Positions 29,690 through 38,589 of a stretch of 64,000 nucleotides of DNA are shown piece after piece (position 1 is the stretch's first letter; every line of letters begins with the position of its first letter). The position numbers were made by a program, and so were the translations under genes. The stretch spans positions 45,904 to 109,903 of the forward strand of contig JAISVB010000030.1 in assembly GCA_031271755.1 (NCBI GenBank). Reading direction: 5' to 3'. The stretch is from Culturomica sp. Lineage in GTDB: Bacteria > Bacteroidota > Bacteroidia > Bacteroidales > Marinifilaceae. The notes under the pieces were generated by a model. It saw nothing but the letters and a program-made list of their open reading frames with translations. It ran no database searches and was not told the DNA's origin.

Positions 29690-31682
29690 CCAGCACTTTC
29701 CGTAAATTTTCCAGGATCGGTTCCACCGTCAACGGATTTCCGGTCGCTTGCCGGATCCAACTGTTCGGGGTCAGACGTCCCAGTGTGTAGATACGGTCTA
29801 CTTCGGCCGCAAAATCTTTGCCTGTAAAATGGTTTTCCAATTGGAATTCGATGATCTGGCCGAAGGCATACGCCGATAAATAGAGCGGATAACCGATCAT
29901 GTGCGAGTAGATCCCCAGGACGGTTTCGTCTTTTACCCCGAACACCGGGGAATAATATTTATTCCACACCTCCTTTGACAAACGGACAACGGCTTCCTGC
30001 AACTGGAGGGCTGTTGCGTCCGGATGGGCGTACAACCATTTCCAGACAGAGATATCCAACATGGAAACTCCGGCGATCTCGTAAAGGCTCCACACCTTGT
30101 CGAGCAGATCCATCTTCGCTTTTTCGGGATCATCGTTCCCGATCCCGAGCAGTTCCAGATCCCGCTTCTGAAAAACAAAAGCAAGCGCCTCGGTAAAGGC
30201 CGTATTGGGCACTCCGCTCAACAGGTAATAGTCAACGTCGTACAAAGAAACCGTCTGTTCCACATTGTGTCCGAATTCGTGGACGGCAATGTTGTATCCT
30301 TTGTAATCCATTCCTTCCGCAGGGATACGGGTGCGCAGACGGGATTTTTGTCCCTTCATGGATGCTCCCGCCGCATGTCCCGAACCACGGGCGCCGTCGA
30401 CAGCTATTTTCTCCGCCAGATAGTGCGCACGATCGGAAGAGTAGCCCAATTTCACCAGAATGTTCGCCAGGTCTTTCTCCAGGGCTGCGGCATCGGGGTA
30501 GCGCAAACGGATCTCTTTGTCCAACTTTTCCATATCGAGGCCGGCGCGGGGTTTAAATCCGTCGTACCAGATATCGAACGCCCGCAATTTACGCCCCAGA
30601 CGCTTGGAGATCAATTTTCCGACCTCTTTCAGCTCCGGCGCCGACAGGAAACTGTCGAACAGCGCCTCCACATCGGCCAGGGCCATTTCCATCTCGTCGT
30701 TGAACTTGCGGTCGATATAGGTATCACCCGTGTATTGATCCACCCGCAATTGGGCATGAAAGTTGTTGAGCATCTTCTGATAACGTTCCGGGGATTCGGC
30801 GGTGAATGCTGTCCGTTTTCCCTCTTTGTACAGCGTATTGGTGTACGGATCCCAGTCAAAATCATCCGAATTGATCATCCGTTGGGGAATTTCCTGGCTG
30901 ATGATCCGCTTCATTACTTCATACACCGTCTGCTGTTTATCCAGCCCCTCCTTTCCCTGGTTGTAATTCGCCTTGATCTCGTCCCGCAGATTCCAATGAC
31001 TGAGCAGGATCATATCCTCCGGAAAAGCTTTTGTCCCTTTGGGATCCAACAAATGTCCCATGTAGATGTTGTAGGCATCTATGTACCGGTCGGCATCGTT
31101 GCTCACCAAGCCGTTCTGTTGTTGTACGCCGGACGGGATCCGGGTGGTAAAGCGATCTCCCAAACGGGCGTAAGCCCAAGCCAGACGGCCGTCGCCGAGC
31201 GCTTCTTTCTCCTGCAAGGTCAGTTTGGGGAAGTTCAACGCAATGTAAAAAGCGATCTTGTTATCGTACAGATCTTCCGTCAAATGCGCCTGTGGCGACA
31301 GGGAGGAAAACAGGTGATCGATCTCACGGATCGCTCCCGTATGAACCGTTACATGCCATCCCAATCGCTCGGACATCCAATTAAAATGGCCGTCTATTGC
31401 CTCTAAATAATCGCTGATCTTGAGGAAAACAGCTCTTTTTTCTTCGGGATCCGCTATGTAGGCCCCGCGGCAAAAGGATCTGAACGCATCATCGTCGCCG
31501 TCTTTTTCCTGCCAGAGGCGGGCTGTCCCGCGAACTCCTTTTTCGATTCCCGCTTTGTCCGAAGGATTCTTTTGAACTAATTCAAGGATCGTTGCCTCCA
31601 CAACCTCCGGCTGCACGGCATACGCCGGAGAGCATACGGCTGCTGCCAGCAAAAGGAAAATTCCAATGATATGTTTTTGCAT
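29679..31682 (-). CDS. Secreted zinc metallopeptidase (HEXXH gluzincin)
   Basis: A 667-residue exported peptidase-like protein. Residues 1-22 form a signal peptide ending near AYA. The zinc motif HEFGH is at residues 468-472, and a downstream NTAFTEALAF segment about 40 residues later likely supplies the third ligand, a glutamate, as in M3-like gluzincins. The rest is mainly helical. Family assignment beyond gluzincin is uncertain, and no substrate can be named. It lies 4 bp after the AsmA-like gene on the same strand, which suggests cotranscription. Confidence 0.78.
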   Translation of the reverse strand: MQKHIIGIFLLLAAAVCSPAYAVQPEVVEATILELVQKNPSDKAGIEKGVRGTARLWQEKDGDDDAFRSFCRGAYIADPEEKRAVFLKISDYLEAIDGHFNWMSERLGWHVTVHTGAIREIDHLFSSLSPQAHLTEDLYDNKIAFYIALNFPKLTLQEKEALGDGRLAWAYARLGDRFTTRIPSGVQQQNGLVSNDADRYIDAYNIYMGHLLDPKGTKAFPEDMILLSHWNLRDEIKANYNQGKEGLDKQQTVYEVMKRIISQEIPQRMINSDDFDWDPYTNTLYKEGKRTAFTAESPERYQKMLNNFHAQLRVDQYTGDTYIDRKFNDEMEMALADVEALFDSFLSAPELKEVGKLISKRLGRKLRAFDIWYDGFKPRAGLDMEKLDKEIRLRYPDAAALEKDLANILVKLGYSSDRAHYLAEKIAVDGARGSGHAAGASMKGQKSRLRTRIPAEGMDYKGYNIAVHEFGHNVEQTVSLYDVDYYLLSGVPNTAFTEALAFVFQKRDLELLGIGNDDPEKAKMDLLDKVWSLYEIAGVSMLDISVWKWLYAHPDATALQLQEAVVRLSKEVWNKYYSPVFGVKDETVLGIYSHMIGYPLYLSAYAFGQIIEFQLENHFTGKDFAAEVDRIYTLGRLTPNSWIRQATGNPLTVEPILENLRKVLVNP

Positions 31683-31686
31683 CCTG

Positions 31687-34194
31687 TTATCTTTTTTTGA
31701 ACAGACTTTCCAACCCTTTTTTGGCTTGTTCTTTCAGTTCCTCTTTGGCTTTGTTCTTTAATTCTTCCTCGGCGGATTTGGCCAGGGCTTTGACCGCTTT
31801 GCTCAAATCGGGCGTTACCGTCGGCTTGCTCAGGGAACCTCCGATCTTCACGTCCAAGTCCACATTTTGCACCTTATCCGACCCGGGGATATTTTTCAAC
31901 AGATTGTTGATATCCTGACCGAAGTGCTCCCGGGCGACATTCATGGAGATGGTGTAATCCATGTTGCCGTCTACGCTCTGGGTGCCGGAAAAAGTGGTCG
32001 GATTACCGGCTAAGGTGGTTTTGAAGGGTTCTACGATCACATTCCCTTTCTCGATCTTAAAATTCACGTTCAGACTGCTGACACTGAGCCGGCTCAACTC
32101 TTCATTTTTCAGGATGGACGAAAGTTTTTCCAGGGTGGGGTTTTCGTTGATCAGGATCCCTTGCGACGAGATGTTCCCCCCCCCGTTCAGTGTATTCATT
32201 ACCGGCGACATGGCTTGATCCAAGCGGGAATCTAACTGGATATCGGCGGAAAATTTACCTTGACAATTCATGGCTACCGGCACCATCTCTTTGACGAAAG
32301 AAAAAGCTTTGTAAGCCGAATGGATGTCTAAACCGGACATCTTCAACCGGAAATCGAAGCCCGGATCCTCCGGCTTGCTGCTGTCGTATTTTCCGTTCAT
32401 CACCATACTCCCCTCCAGCAGATCCATACTCAGGTTGGAAAGGTCTGCCACACCTTTTAAAAGACGGATATTTCCTTTGATCCGGTTGATCTCCAAGCTG
32501 TCGTACAACACTTTTTGAATGTTGGTGGTCAGTTGCAGATCGATGTTCGCCGGAATGACAACGGCTTCCGACTGCGCGGTATCGACAGCGACATCTGCCG
32601 CTGTACTGTCCGCCGCCGGAAGGCTTTGCAAAAATTCATTGGCGTCGATCCGGTTGGATGCCAGGGTAAAACTGCCCTTCAAAGTTTCGTTTTTAAAGAG
32701 ATAGGGCAGGTAGTTCGCTACATAGCCTTTCAACAGAAAATCCGAAGAGTTGATCTTTGCCTGCAGGTCGTTCAGGTTCAGCCGGGCCGGAGTAATGGTG
32801 ACGGAACCTCCCGGAATGGATATTCCTTCCGGGAACTCCTTGTTCTTAAAGAGAATGTGGTGGGCACTGAGGGTGCCTTTGGCCATGAATTTTTCGTACT
32901 GCTCCTTTTCGATGTATTGGTATTTGCCGTCGAACGCCAGATCTGTGTCGAGGCTCCCTTCCAGCGTCATCCCCTCCATCGGGATCGCTTTTTTCAGGCT
33001 GCCGAAATCAATGGTTCCCCGGGCGCCTCCTTTCAGATCCGGATCGTTCAGGTTCGCCACCTTCAGGTGCATGCTGAACGGATTGCCGGCAACGGCAAAG
33101 GCCAGGCGGCTCAGATCGACCAGTGTGTTGTCGCTGCTGCCTCCCGGATTGGTGACGTTCAGATCCACCTGGATCTTGTCGATGGATTCCGGCAGGTCGG
33201 GATACCGCACACTGGCGTTGTTCACATTGAATTTCAAGTCAAAGGCCGGCAGGTGGTTTTCGTAATACTCTCCCGCCACCTGCATGTTCAGGCTGAAATC
33301 ACCGCCCATCTGCACCCCCTCGATCTGTTGGCGGAACTCTTGGGGGATCAGGGCCAGCAAGCTCTCGAAACGGGTGTCCGGAGCTTTCAGCAACAGATCC
33401 AGTCCGATCTTTTCGCCTGTCATGTTTGCCTTTCCGGTCAGTTCCAGCAACAGATCGTTTAGACTCAGGGTACTTTTCCGGAATTCAAATGCCATGTCTG
33501 CAAAATTGGCGGCAATATCTGCGTTCCAACCGGCATTCAAGTTATTCAACCAAACGGTATTTCCCTGTCGGAAGAAAATTTTTCGAAGATCCAGCACGAA
33601 TTCGATGCCGGTGTTGCTTTCGGCGAAATTTCCGTGCAGGTTCAGGTCAACCGGACCGGCCCCGGCATACAGGCCGGATTGTTCGTCGCTGTAGCGGAGC
33701 GCTAACTGTTCCACAATAATGCTTTTCAATTGGATGCTCCCGGAAGGGCTGCTTGTTGTATCTGTTTCCGCTTCCGGCTGCGGCTCTTCGCTCCCGTCGC
33801 TTTTTACAATGTCCCAGTTCGCCTGTCCGTCGGCGGCGACCCGTGCATTCAACAGAGCATCTTTCAGCAAAACTTTGTTTACCACGATCTCGTCTCCCCG
33901 GATCACCGACATCACATTGACCGACGCTTCAAAGAGGGGAATGGCCGCCAGGGTATCCCCGGAAAATTGATCCTGTCCTTTGACCACCACATCTTTCAGG
34001 GCTACATTCAGGTCGGGAAAACTGCTGAACATGTTCAAATTCAGACTCCCGATCTTCAGGTCGGCTTTCAGGTATTGAGCGGATTGTTTTTCAATAATGC
34101 CGGTAATGTTCCCTTTCAGGAAAAGCGGCAATAATAGCAGTATGATCAGGAAAAAACCGATAATACCGGCCAGGATGATCAAAATTTTTTTCAT
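31687..34194 (-). CDS. AsmA-family inner-membrane protein
   Basis: A large 835-residue protein with one N-terminal membrane helix (residues 3-25) and a long periplasmic beta-rich body. The AsmA signature is visible at both ends, with KADLKIGSLNLNMFSSFPDLNVALKD-type strands early and a C-terminal AsmA_2 segment followed by a Lys/Glu-rich tail (about 800-835). AsmA-like proteins are bridge-like and implicated in phospholipid traffic to the outer membrane. That role is known for relatives and is inferred here. It has its own -7 promoter element 35 bp upstream. Confidence 0.85.
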   Translation of the reverse strand: MKKILIILAGIIGFFLIILLLLPLFLKGNITGIIEKQSAQYLKADLKIGSLNLNMFSSFPDLNVALKDVVVKGQDQFSGDTLAAIPLFEASVNVMSVIRGDEIVVNKVLLKDALLNARVAADGQANWDIVKSDGSEEPQPEAETDTTSSPSGSIQLKSIIVEQLALRYSDEQSGLYAGAGPVDLNLHGNFAESNTGIEFVLDLRKIFFRQGNTVWLNNLNAGWNADIAANFADMAFEFRKSTLSLNDLLLELTGKANMTGEKIGLDLLLKAPDTRFESLLALIPQEFRQQIEGVQMGGDFSLNMQVAGEYYENHLPAFDLKFNVNNASVRYPDLPESIDKIQVDLNVTNPGGSSDNTLVDLSRLAFAVAGNPFSMHLKVANLNDPDLKGGARGTIDFGSLKKAIPMEGMTLEGSLDTDLAFDGKYQYIEKEQYEKFMAKGTLSAHHILFKNKEFPEGISIPGGSVTITPARLNLNDLQAKINSSDFLLKGYVANYLPYLFKNETLKGSFTLASNRIDANEFLQSLPAADSTAADVAVDTAQSEAVVIPANIDLQLTTNIQKVLYDSLEINRIKGNIRLLKGVADLSNLSMDLLEGSMVMNGKYDSSKPEDPGFDFRLKMSGLDIHSAYKAFSFVKEMVPVAMNCQGKFSADIQLDSRLDQAMSPVMNTLNGGGNISSQGILINENPTLEKLSSILKNEELSRLSVSSLNVNFKIEKGNVIVEPFKTTLAGNPTTFSGTQSVDGNMDYTISMNVAREHFGQDINNLLKNIPGSDKVQNVDLDVKIGGSLSKPTVTPDLSKAVKALAKSAEEELKNKAKEELKEQAKKGLESLFKKR

Positions 34195-34228
34195 ACACCG
34201 TCATTTTTGAGGAGATCTTAATTACGGG

Positions 34229-34261
34229 CAAAGATAGTAAATGTAAACAGTCTCTAATAAA
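34229..34261 (-). promoter_or_regulatory. Promoter of the AsmA-like gene
   Basis: The minus strand reads TATCTTTG (complement of 34229-34236), with TTTA in the -33 place (complement of 34258-34261) 21 bp upstream. The -33 half overlaps the end of the helix-hairpin-helix gene. Confidence 0.5.
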
Positions 34262-34811
34262 TATACGGTTTTATTTTTCGCAGTTTATACTCCGCCAGGA
34301 CACCGTTCCGGCGGAGTATTTCGTAATTGACCGATCCGAATTTCCGGCGGGCATTGAAGATGAGTTGTACATCTTCGTATTCCAGGTAAGGGTGTCGCAA
34401 CACCTCTTTAAACGACAATTTATCCAGATCCATGCGGCAGATCTTTTGCGCATCCGCCGAAAAGCGGTGTTTGCAGGAGTCTATCTCCAAATAGGTCAAT
34501 TTCAATTCTTTCAACTGATCCACCGAATGAAAACCGCCCAACCGTTCCCGGTATTTTACGATCCGGGAGGCATAGTAAGGCCCGATCCCGGTTACGGTGG
34601 TCAACAGGCTGCTGTCTGCACTGTTCAGTTCGATGACCGGTTCCTGCAGGCGATTGATCTCTGTCAACAGGGAGTCGGGAACCGCTTCCGCCACCGACAG
34701 AAAAAAGAGGCGGTGCTGACGGGACTTGAACTGCCGGGGCAACGCCAACAGGCAGACGATCAACACCAATAGCAGGGCAAAGCCCCTCCGTTCGTAGTAA
34801 TAGAGATACAT
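34254..34811 (-). CDS. Helix-hairpin-helix (ComEA-like) membrane-anchored protein
   Basis: A 185-residue protein with an N-terminal membrane helix (about residues 11-25, after YYYERRG) and two HhH motifs: ELNSADSSLLTTVTGIGPYYASRIVKYRE at about 60-90 and a second near 135-165 containing HPYLEYEDVQLIF. This is the usual Bacteroidota ComEA-related arrangement. These proteins are thought to bind DNA non-specifically outside the inner membrane, but a role in uptake is not established. The N-terminus is slightly shorter than many relatives. Confidence 0.82.
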   Translation of the reverse strand: MYLYYYERRGFALLLVLIVCLLALPRQFKSRQHRLFFLSVAEAVPDSLLTEINRLQEPVIELNSADSSLLTTVTGIGPYYASRIVKYRERLGGFHSVDQLKELKLTYLEIDSCKHRFSADAQKICRMDLDKLSFKEVLRHPYLEYEDVQLIFNARRKFGSVNYEILRRNGVLAEYKLRKIKPYIY

Positions 34812-35001
34812 ACAGGCAGGGATTAAGAATTAAACCATACTGTTTGCAATATCCCGTTTTTTCTCCGGAAACGGAAGGGGGCAGGTAAGGCATCACAAGG
34901 TATCGCTCAATCCAGTCGCGGTACTTCCACGCCGAGGTATCGCGGAACCACACTTCATAGTCTATCCGGAACGCCTGAAGCATATTCGAGGTGGTCGGCA
35001 T
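34812..35001 (-). other. Unassigned small reading frame upstream of the HhH gene
   Basis: Within the 354-bp gap before the DUF4143 ATPase the minus strand has an open frame starting at 35001 (MPTTSNMLQAFRIDYEVW, later WKYRDWIERYL). It runs into the HhH gene in a different frame, where it becomes meaningless. A -7-like TATCTTTG (complement of 35015-35022) lies just before it. It may be a short real peptide, a remnant of a broken gene or a chance frame. I do not recognise it. Relatives of the HhH protein have a WK..-type lead-in, so a disrupted N-terminus is one option. Confidence 0.3.
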
Positions 35002-35052
35002 ATTGGAGAGAGACCAAAGATAAATTAAATGCCACGACTTTGGATTTCCTTT

Positions 35053-35144
35053 ATGAAAATGTGCAAAGCATAGTCCTCCGGAAGTGTAAAATAAATCACT
35101 TGAAATATGCAAGGCAAATGTCTTGAAATATGTAAAATAAATAT
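35053..35144 (+). repeat. Four 23-bp tandem repeats upstream of the DUF4143 ATPase
   Basis: Units at 35053-35075, 35076-35098, 35099-35121 and 35122-35144 share period 23. CTTGAAATATG occurs at 35099 and 35122, and TGTAAAATAAAT at 35085 and 35131. The first two units are more diverged. The last unit supplies the -33 box of the promoter, so these look like operator repeats. Confidence 0.7.
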
Positions 35145-35152
35145 TACCTTTG
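35122..35152 (+). promoter_or_regulatory. Promoter of the DUF4143 ATPase gene
   Basis: TACCTTTG at 35145-35152 matches the -7 consensus, and CTTG at 35122-35125 stands in the -33 place 19 bp upstream, inside the fourth 23-bp repeat. The start codon follows 13 bp after the -7 box. Confidence 0.7.
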
Positions 35153-35165
35153 CTGCAAATAACAA

Positions 35166-36440
35166 ATGATACGACTTACGACTATGGCATATCTTCCGAG
35201 AATAACCGACGTGGAGTTGGAGCGCAAGCTCGAATCTTCGGGCGCGGTGCTTATCCGTGGCCCGAAAGCGTGTGGCAAAACCGAATCGGCCACGCAGTTT
35301 GCCCGCAGTATTTTGCAGATGGATCAAGACCCGCAAGTTCCCGTGTTGATGGGTGTAGCTCCGAAGCGTCTATTGCTCGGTAAAACCCCGCGCCTCATCG
35401 ACGAATGGCAGGTGCAGCCCGAAATCTGGAACTACGTTCGCCACGAGGTCGATGACCGCAAATTGGAGGCGCAGTTTATACTGACCGGTTCGGCAACGCC
35501 CGAAAAAAAGAAGAAACCGGAAGTCGAAGCCAGGATGCACTCCGGAGCGGGGCGATTCACCAAACTCGATATGCGCACCATGTCGTGGCAGGAGTTGGGA
35601 TTTTCTACGGGCAAGGTCAGTTTGGATAACCTGTTCAACGGAGCGAAGATTGATGTCGACGACACGCCGACAGATATAGAGCAGATTGTCGAGCGAATCA
35701 TAATCGGCGGCTTTCCGGCACTCGTCGGCAAGAAATTACGGGCGGCAATGGATTTGAACAGGGCTTACGTCGATTTGCTGGCCGAGGTCGATATTAGCCG
35801 CATTCCCGAAGAGATAAAGCGCGACCCGATAAAAGTTCGCGCGCTGTTGCGCTCGTTGGCTCGCAACACGGCGACTCTTGCCGAAATCACCACCTTTGAG
35901 GCCGACACCAGGATTTCGCGCCCGACAATCTACGATTATCTCGGTGCGCTGGAACGCCTGATGATTGTTGAAGACCAACCGGCATGGGATGCTCATTTGC
36001 GTTCGTCCGCCTCTTTGCGGAAAACCCCCAAACGCCACTTTACCGATGTTTGTTTGGCGGTAGCGGCACTCGGTGCGACGAAAGAGTCTTTGCTTGCCGA
36101 CATGAAATACACGGGTTTCCTGTTCGAGTCGTTGGCGGTACACGAATTGAGGGTGTACGGGCAGGCGGCTGATGCGAAGGTGTATCATTACCACGACTCG
36201 AATCATTTGGAAGTCGATGCCATTGTACAGAAATACAACGGAAACTGGAGCGCGTTCGAGATAAAGTTAGGTATCGGCCAGATCGACGAGGCGGCGGCAA
36301 ACCTGCTCAAGCTCGCGTCGGTGGTTGATACGGCCAAGTCGTCTGCACCGCGTTCGCTCAACGTCATCACCGGCACAGGTATCAGCTACACCCGCCCTGA
36401 TGGAATAAATGTTATCTCGCTTGCCTCGTTGGGGGTTTAA
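35166..36440 (+). CDS. AAA-family ATPase with DUF4143 domain
   Basis: A 424-residue ATP-binding protein. The P-loop GPKACGKTES lies near residues 33-42, the Walker B-like RLIDEWQVQPE about 50 residues later, and the DUF4143 winged-helix/nuclease-like C-terminus in the last 200 residues (KYNGNWSAFEIKLG, with a restriction-like E-x-K). Such proteins are abundant, variable and of unknown function in Bacteroidales, and some have been suggested to act in toxin-antitoxin or defence roles. The gene is alone, bounded by repeats, and its codon choice looks different from its ribosomal neighbours, which suggests acquisition. An internal ATG at 35184 is an alternative start. Confidence 0.82.
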   Translation: MIRLTTMAYLPRITDVELERKLESSGAVLIRGPKACGKTESATQFARSILQMDQDPQVPVLMGVAPKRLLLGKTPRLIDEWQVQPEIWNYVRHEVDDRKLEAQFILTGSATPEKKKKPEVEARMHSGAGRFTKLDMRTMSWQELGFSTGKVSLDNLFNGAKIDVDDTPTDIEQIVERIIIGGFPALVGKKLRAAMDLNRAYVDLLAEVDISRIPEEIKRDPIKVRALLRSLARNTATLAEITTFEADTRISRPTIYDYLGALERLMIVEDQPAWDAHLRSSASLRKTPKRHFTDVCLAVAALGATKESLLADMKYTGFLFESLAVHELRVYGQAADAKVYHYHDSNHLEVDAIVQKYNGNWSAFEIKLGIGQIDEAAANLLKLASVVDTAKSSAPRSLNVITGTGISYTRPDGINVISLASLGV

Positions 36441-36488
36441 AATAGTGTTTTGCTCCGCTGTATTGAAAGAAAAAAACGACCCGGTATT

Positions 36489-36518
36489 TTTGTTTTCTGT
36501 AAAAATACTCTATCTTTG
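36489..36518 (+). promoter_or_regulatory. rplU: Promoter of rplU-rpmA
   Basis: TATCTTTG at 36511-36518 with TTTG at 36489-36492, spaced 18 bp. Transcription from here gives a leader of about 70 nt before rplU. Confidence 0.7.
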
Positions 36519-36524
36519 CCCGGC

Positions 36525-36596
36525 AAAATTTTATCCTCAGGGGTCGTATAAGCGGAGTTGCTCCCACCCCGTGGTCTAACAAGTAAACACGTAGAA
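36525..36596 (+). promoter_or_regulatory. rplU: Structured rplU leader, candidate autoregulatory RNA
   Basis: The leader can fold as GGGGT (36540-36544) with ACCCC (36566-36570) enclosing a GGAG-TTG-CTCC hairpin (36554-36564). A competing CCAC-CCC-GTGG hairpin (36564-36574) shares bases with it. Ribosomal protein leaders often bind their own product. Whether L21 binds here is inference, and I know no family name for this structure. Confidence 0.4.
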
Positions 36597-36908
36597 ATGT
36601 ACGCAATTGTTGAAATCGCAGGACAGCAGTTCAAGGTTGAAAAAGACCGGAAAGTGTATGTCCACCGGCTTGAGGCGGAAGAAGGCGCCCAGGTTGAATT
36701 TGAAAATGTGCTTCTGATCGAGAACGGAAGCGATGTAAAGATCGGTACCCCCACAGTGGCAGGCGCCAAAGTGACCGCTAAAGTGCTGAGCCACCTGAAA
36801 GGCGACAAAGTGATCGTTTTCAAGAAAAGAAGGAGAAAAGGGTACCAGAAGAAAAACGGGCACCGTCAATACCTGACCCAGATCCAGATCGAAGCGATCC
36901 AGGCTTAA
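36597..36908 (+). CDS. rplU: 50S ribosomal protein L21
   Basis: Large-subunit protein of 103 residues. MYAIVEIAGQQFKVEKD at the N-terminus and the basic FKKRRRKGYQKKNGHRQ stretch near residues 75-92 are the L21 signatures. The start is set at the ATG giving MYAIVEIAG, because upstream in-frame codons lie in the structured leader. It is followed by rpmA after 30 bp, the near-universal rplU-rpmA pair. Confidence 0.97.
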   Translation: MYAIVEIAGQQFKVEKDRKVYVHRLEAEEGAQVEFENVLLIENGSDVKIGTPTVAGAKVTAKVLSHLKGDKVIVFKKRRRKGYQKKNGHRQYLTQIQIEAIQA

Positions 36909-36938
36909 TTAGTTTGTAACCTCTAAATTTTATTATAT

Positions 36939-37217
36939 ATGGCACACAAGAAAGGGGTCGGCAGTTCCAAGAACGGCCGCGAATCGGAAAGTAAACGATT
37001 GGGAGTGAAAATCTGGGGCGGACAGTTCGCCACAGCCGGTAATATCATTGTACGGCAGAGAGGTACCAAACACAATCCGGGAGTAAATGTAGGCCTCGGC
37101 AGGGATCACACCCTGTACGCCCTGGTAACCGGAAAAGTTGTTTTCACCAAGAAAAAGAACAACAAGTCATACGTATCCGTAGACCCGGTGATCGTTGCGG
37201 AGAACGCAGCCGAATAA
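36939..37217 (+). CDS. rpmA: 50S ribosomal protein L27
   Basis: Large-subunit protein of 92 residues whose N-terminal tail reaches the peptidyl-transferase centre. [20 protein letters not shown] is the classic opening, with no cleavable N-terminal extension of the Firmicutes type. It ends the two-gene ribosomal operon, closed by a strong terminator. Confidence 0.97.
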   Translation: MAHKKGVGSSKNGRESESKRLGVKIWGGQFATAGNIIVRQRGTKHNPGVNVGLGRDHTLYALVTGKVVFTKKKNNKSYVSVDPVIVAENAAE

Positions 37218-37237
37218 AATCCGGATCCGAAAATTTA

Positions 37238-37272
37238 AAACTCCTGTATCACCGCGATACAGGAGTTTTTTG
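37238..37272 (+). terminator. Terminator of rplU-rpmA
   Basis: A perfect 12-bp stem, AACTCCTGTATC (37239-37250) with GATACAGGAGTT (37256-37267), with a 5-nt loop and a T-run immediately after. A TATTTTTG (37273-37280) follows at once and may act as the -7 box of serS. Confidence 0.9.
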
Positions 37273-37312
37273 TATTTTTGTACATTCGACACGAACATAC
37301 AAGAAAAAGATC

Positions 37313-38587
37313 ATGCTCAACCTGAAATTTCTTTTAGAGAACCAAGAAGCGGTCATCGAACGGCTGGCGGTAAAAAACGTAGACGCAAAGGAAGCCGTGG
37401 AAAAAATCGTACGCTTGGACGGAGAACACCGGAAACTGTTGCAGGAATCGGAAACCAAACAGGCCCGGATGAACCGGATCGCCAAAGAGATCGGGACGCT
37501 GATGAAAGAAGGGAAAAAGGAGGCAGCGGAAAAAGCGAAACAGGAGACTTCGCAACTGAAAGAGGAGATCGCTTCTCTCGGCCCCCGCGTCGCTTCCCTG
37601 CAAAACGAACTGACGGAATTGCTTCTCCGTTTGCCCAATATGCCCCACACCTCCGTAAAACCCGGAAAATCGGCGGCGGACAACGAGATCGTTAAACAGG
37701 TAAAAACAATTCCGCAACGCACGGAAGGCGATCTGCCCCATTGGGAACTGGCCCGGAAATACGACCTGATCGATTTTGAAACGGGCGTTAAGATCACCGG
37801 GGCAGGTTTTCCCCTGTACAAAGGATGGGGCGCCAAACTGCAACGGGCGCTGATCAACTTTTTCTTAGACGAAAATACCAAAGCCGGCTACCGGGAGGTG
37901 CTGCCTCCGTTGATGGTCAACGCGGACTCCGGATACGGAACCGGACAGCTTCCGGACAAAGACGGGCAGATGTATTTTGTGACGGAGGACAATCTCTACC
38001 TCATCCCGACCGCCGAAGTGCCCGTCACAAATATCTACCGGGATGTTATCCTGGAAGGCGAACAGTTACCGGTTAAAAACACCGCTTACTCTGCCTGTTT
38101 CCGCCGGGAAGCCGGTTCGTACGGCAAAGATGTGCGCGGGCTGAACCGGTTGCACCAGTTCGACAAAGTCGAAATTGTACAGATCGCCAAACCGGAAGAG
38201 TCCTATGCGGCTTTGGAAGAGATGGTGAAACACGTGGAAAACCTCCTGGTGCAATTGGAGCTCCCTTACCGGATCCTGCGGCTGTGCGGAGGGGACATCA
38301 GTTTTACCTCGGCATTGACTTATGATTTTGAAGTTTATTCCAAAGCACAGGAGAAGTGGTTGGAGGTCAGTTCCGTTTCCAACTTCGAAGATTTCCAGGC
38401 CAACCGCTTGAAGCTGCGGTTCCGCGGCAAAGGGGATAAGAAAACGACGACGGCGCACACCCTGAACGGCAGCGCCCTGGCGCTTCCGCGCATTGTGGCC
38501 GCCCTGCTCGAAAACAACCAGACGGCGGAAGGGATCACCCTCCCCGCTGCTTTGCAGGCGTTTATGGGAACCCGGATAATCAACTGA
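37313..38587 (+). CDS. serS: Seryl-tRNA synthetase
   Basis: Class II aminoacyl-tRNA synthetase, 424 residues. The N-terminal long coiled-coil arm (about residues 30-105) recognises the tRNA-Ser variable arm. The catalytic domain shows motif 2 (YSACFRREAGSYGKDVRG) and motif 3 near residue 390 (NGSALALPRIVAALLEN). It starts 42 bp after the rpmA terminator and leads a five-gene plus-strand run, with the TPR gene only 2 bp downstream. Confidence 0.97.
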   Translation: MLNLKFLLENQEAVIERLAVKNVDAKEAVEKIVRLDGEHRKLLQESETKQARMNRIAKEIGTLMKEGKKEAAEKAKQETSQLKEEIASLGPRVASLQNELTELLLRLPNMPHTSVKPGKSAADNEIVKQVKTIPQRTEGDLPHWELARKYDLIDFETGVKITGAGFPLYKGWGAKLQRALINFFLDENTKAGYREVLPPLMVNADSGYGTGQLPDKDGQMYFVTEDNLYLIPTAEVPVTNIYRDVILEGEQLPVKNTAYSACFRREAGSYGKDVRGLNRLHQFDKVEIVQIAKPEESYAALEEMVKHVENLLVQLELPYRILRLCGGDISFTSALTYDFEVYSKAQEKWLEVSSVSNFEDFQANRLKLRFRGKGDKKTTTAHTLNGSALALPRIVAALLENNQTAEGITLPAALQAFMGTRIIN

Positions 38588-38589
38588 AA

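Noticed and set aside
35166..36440. DUF4143 ATPase as part of a multi-gene defence or transposition island
   Set aside because: No transposase, integrase, nuclease or attachment repeat surrounds it. It is a single gene.
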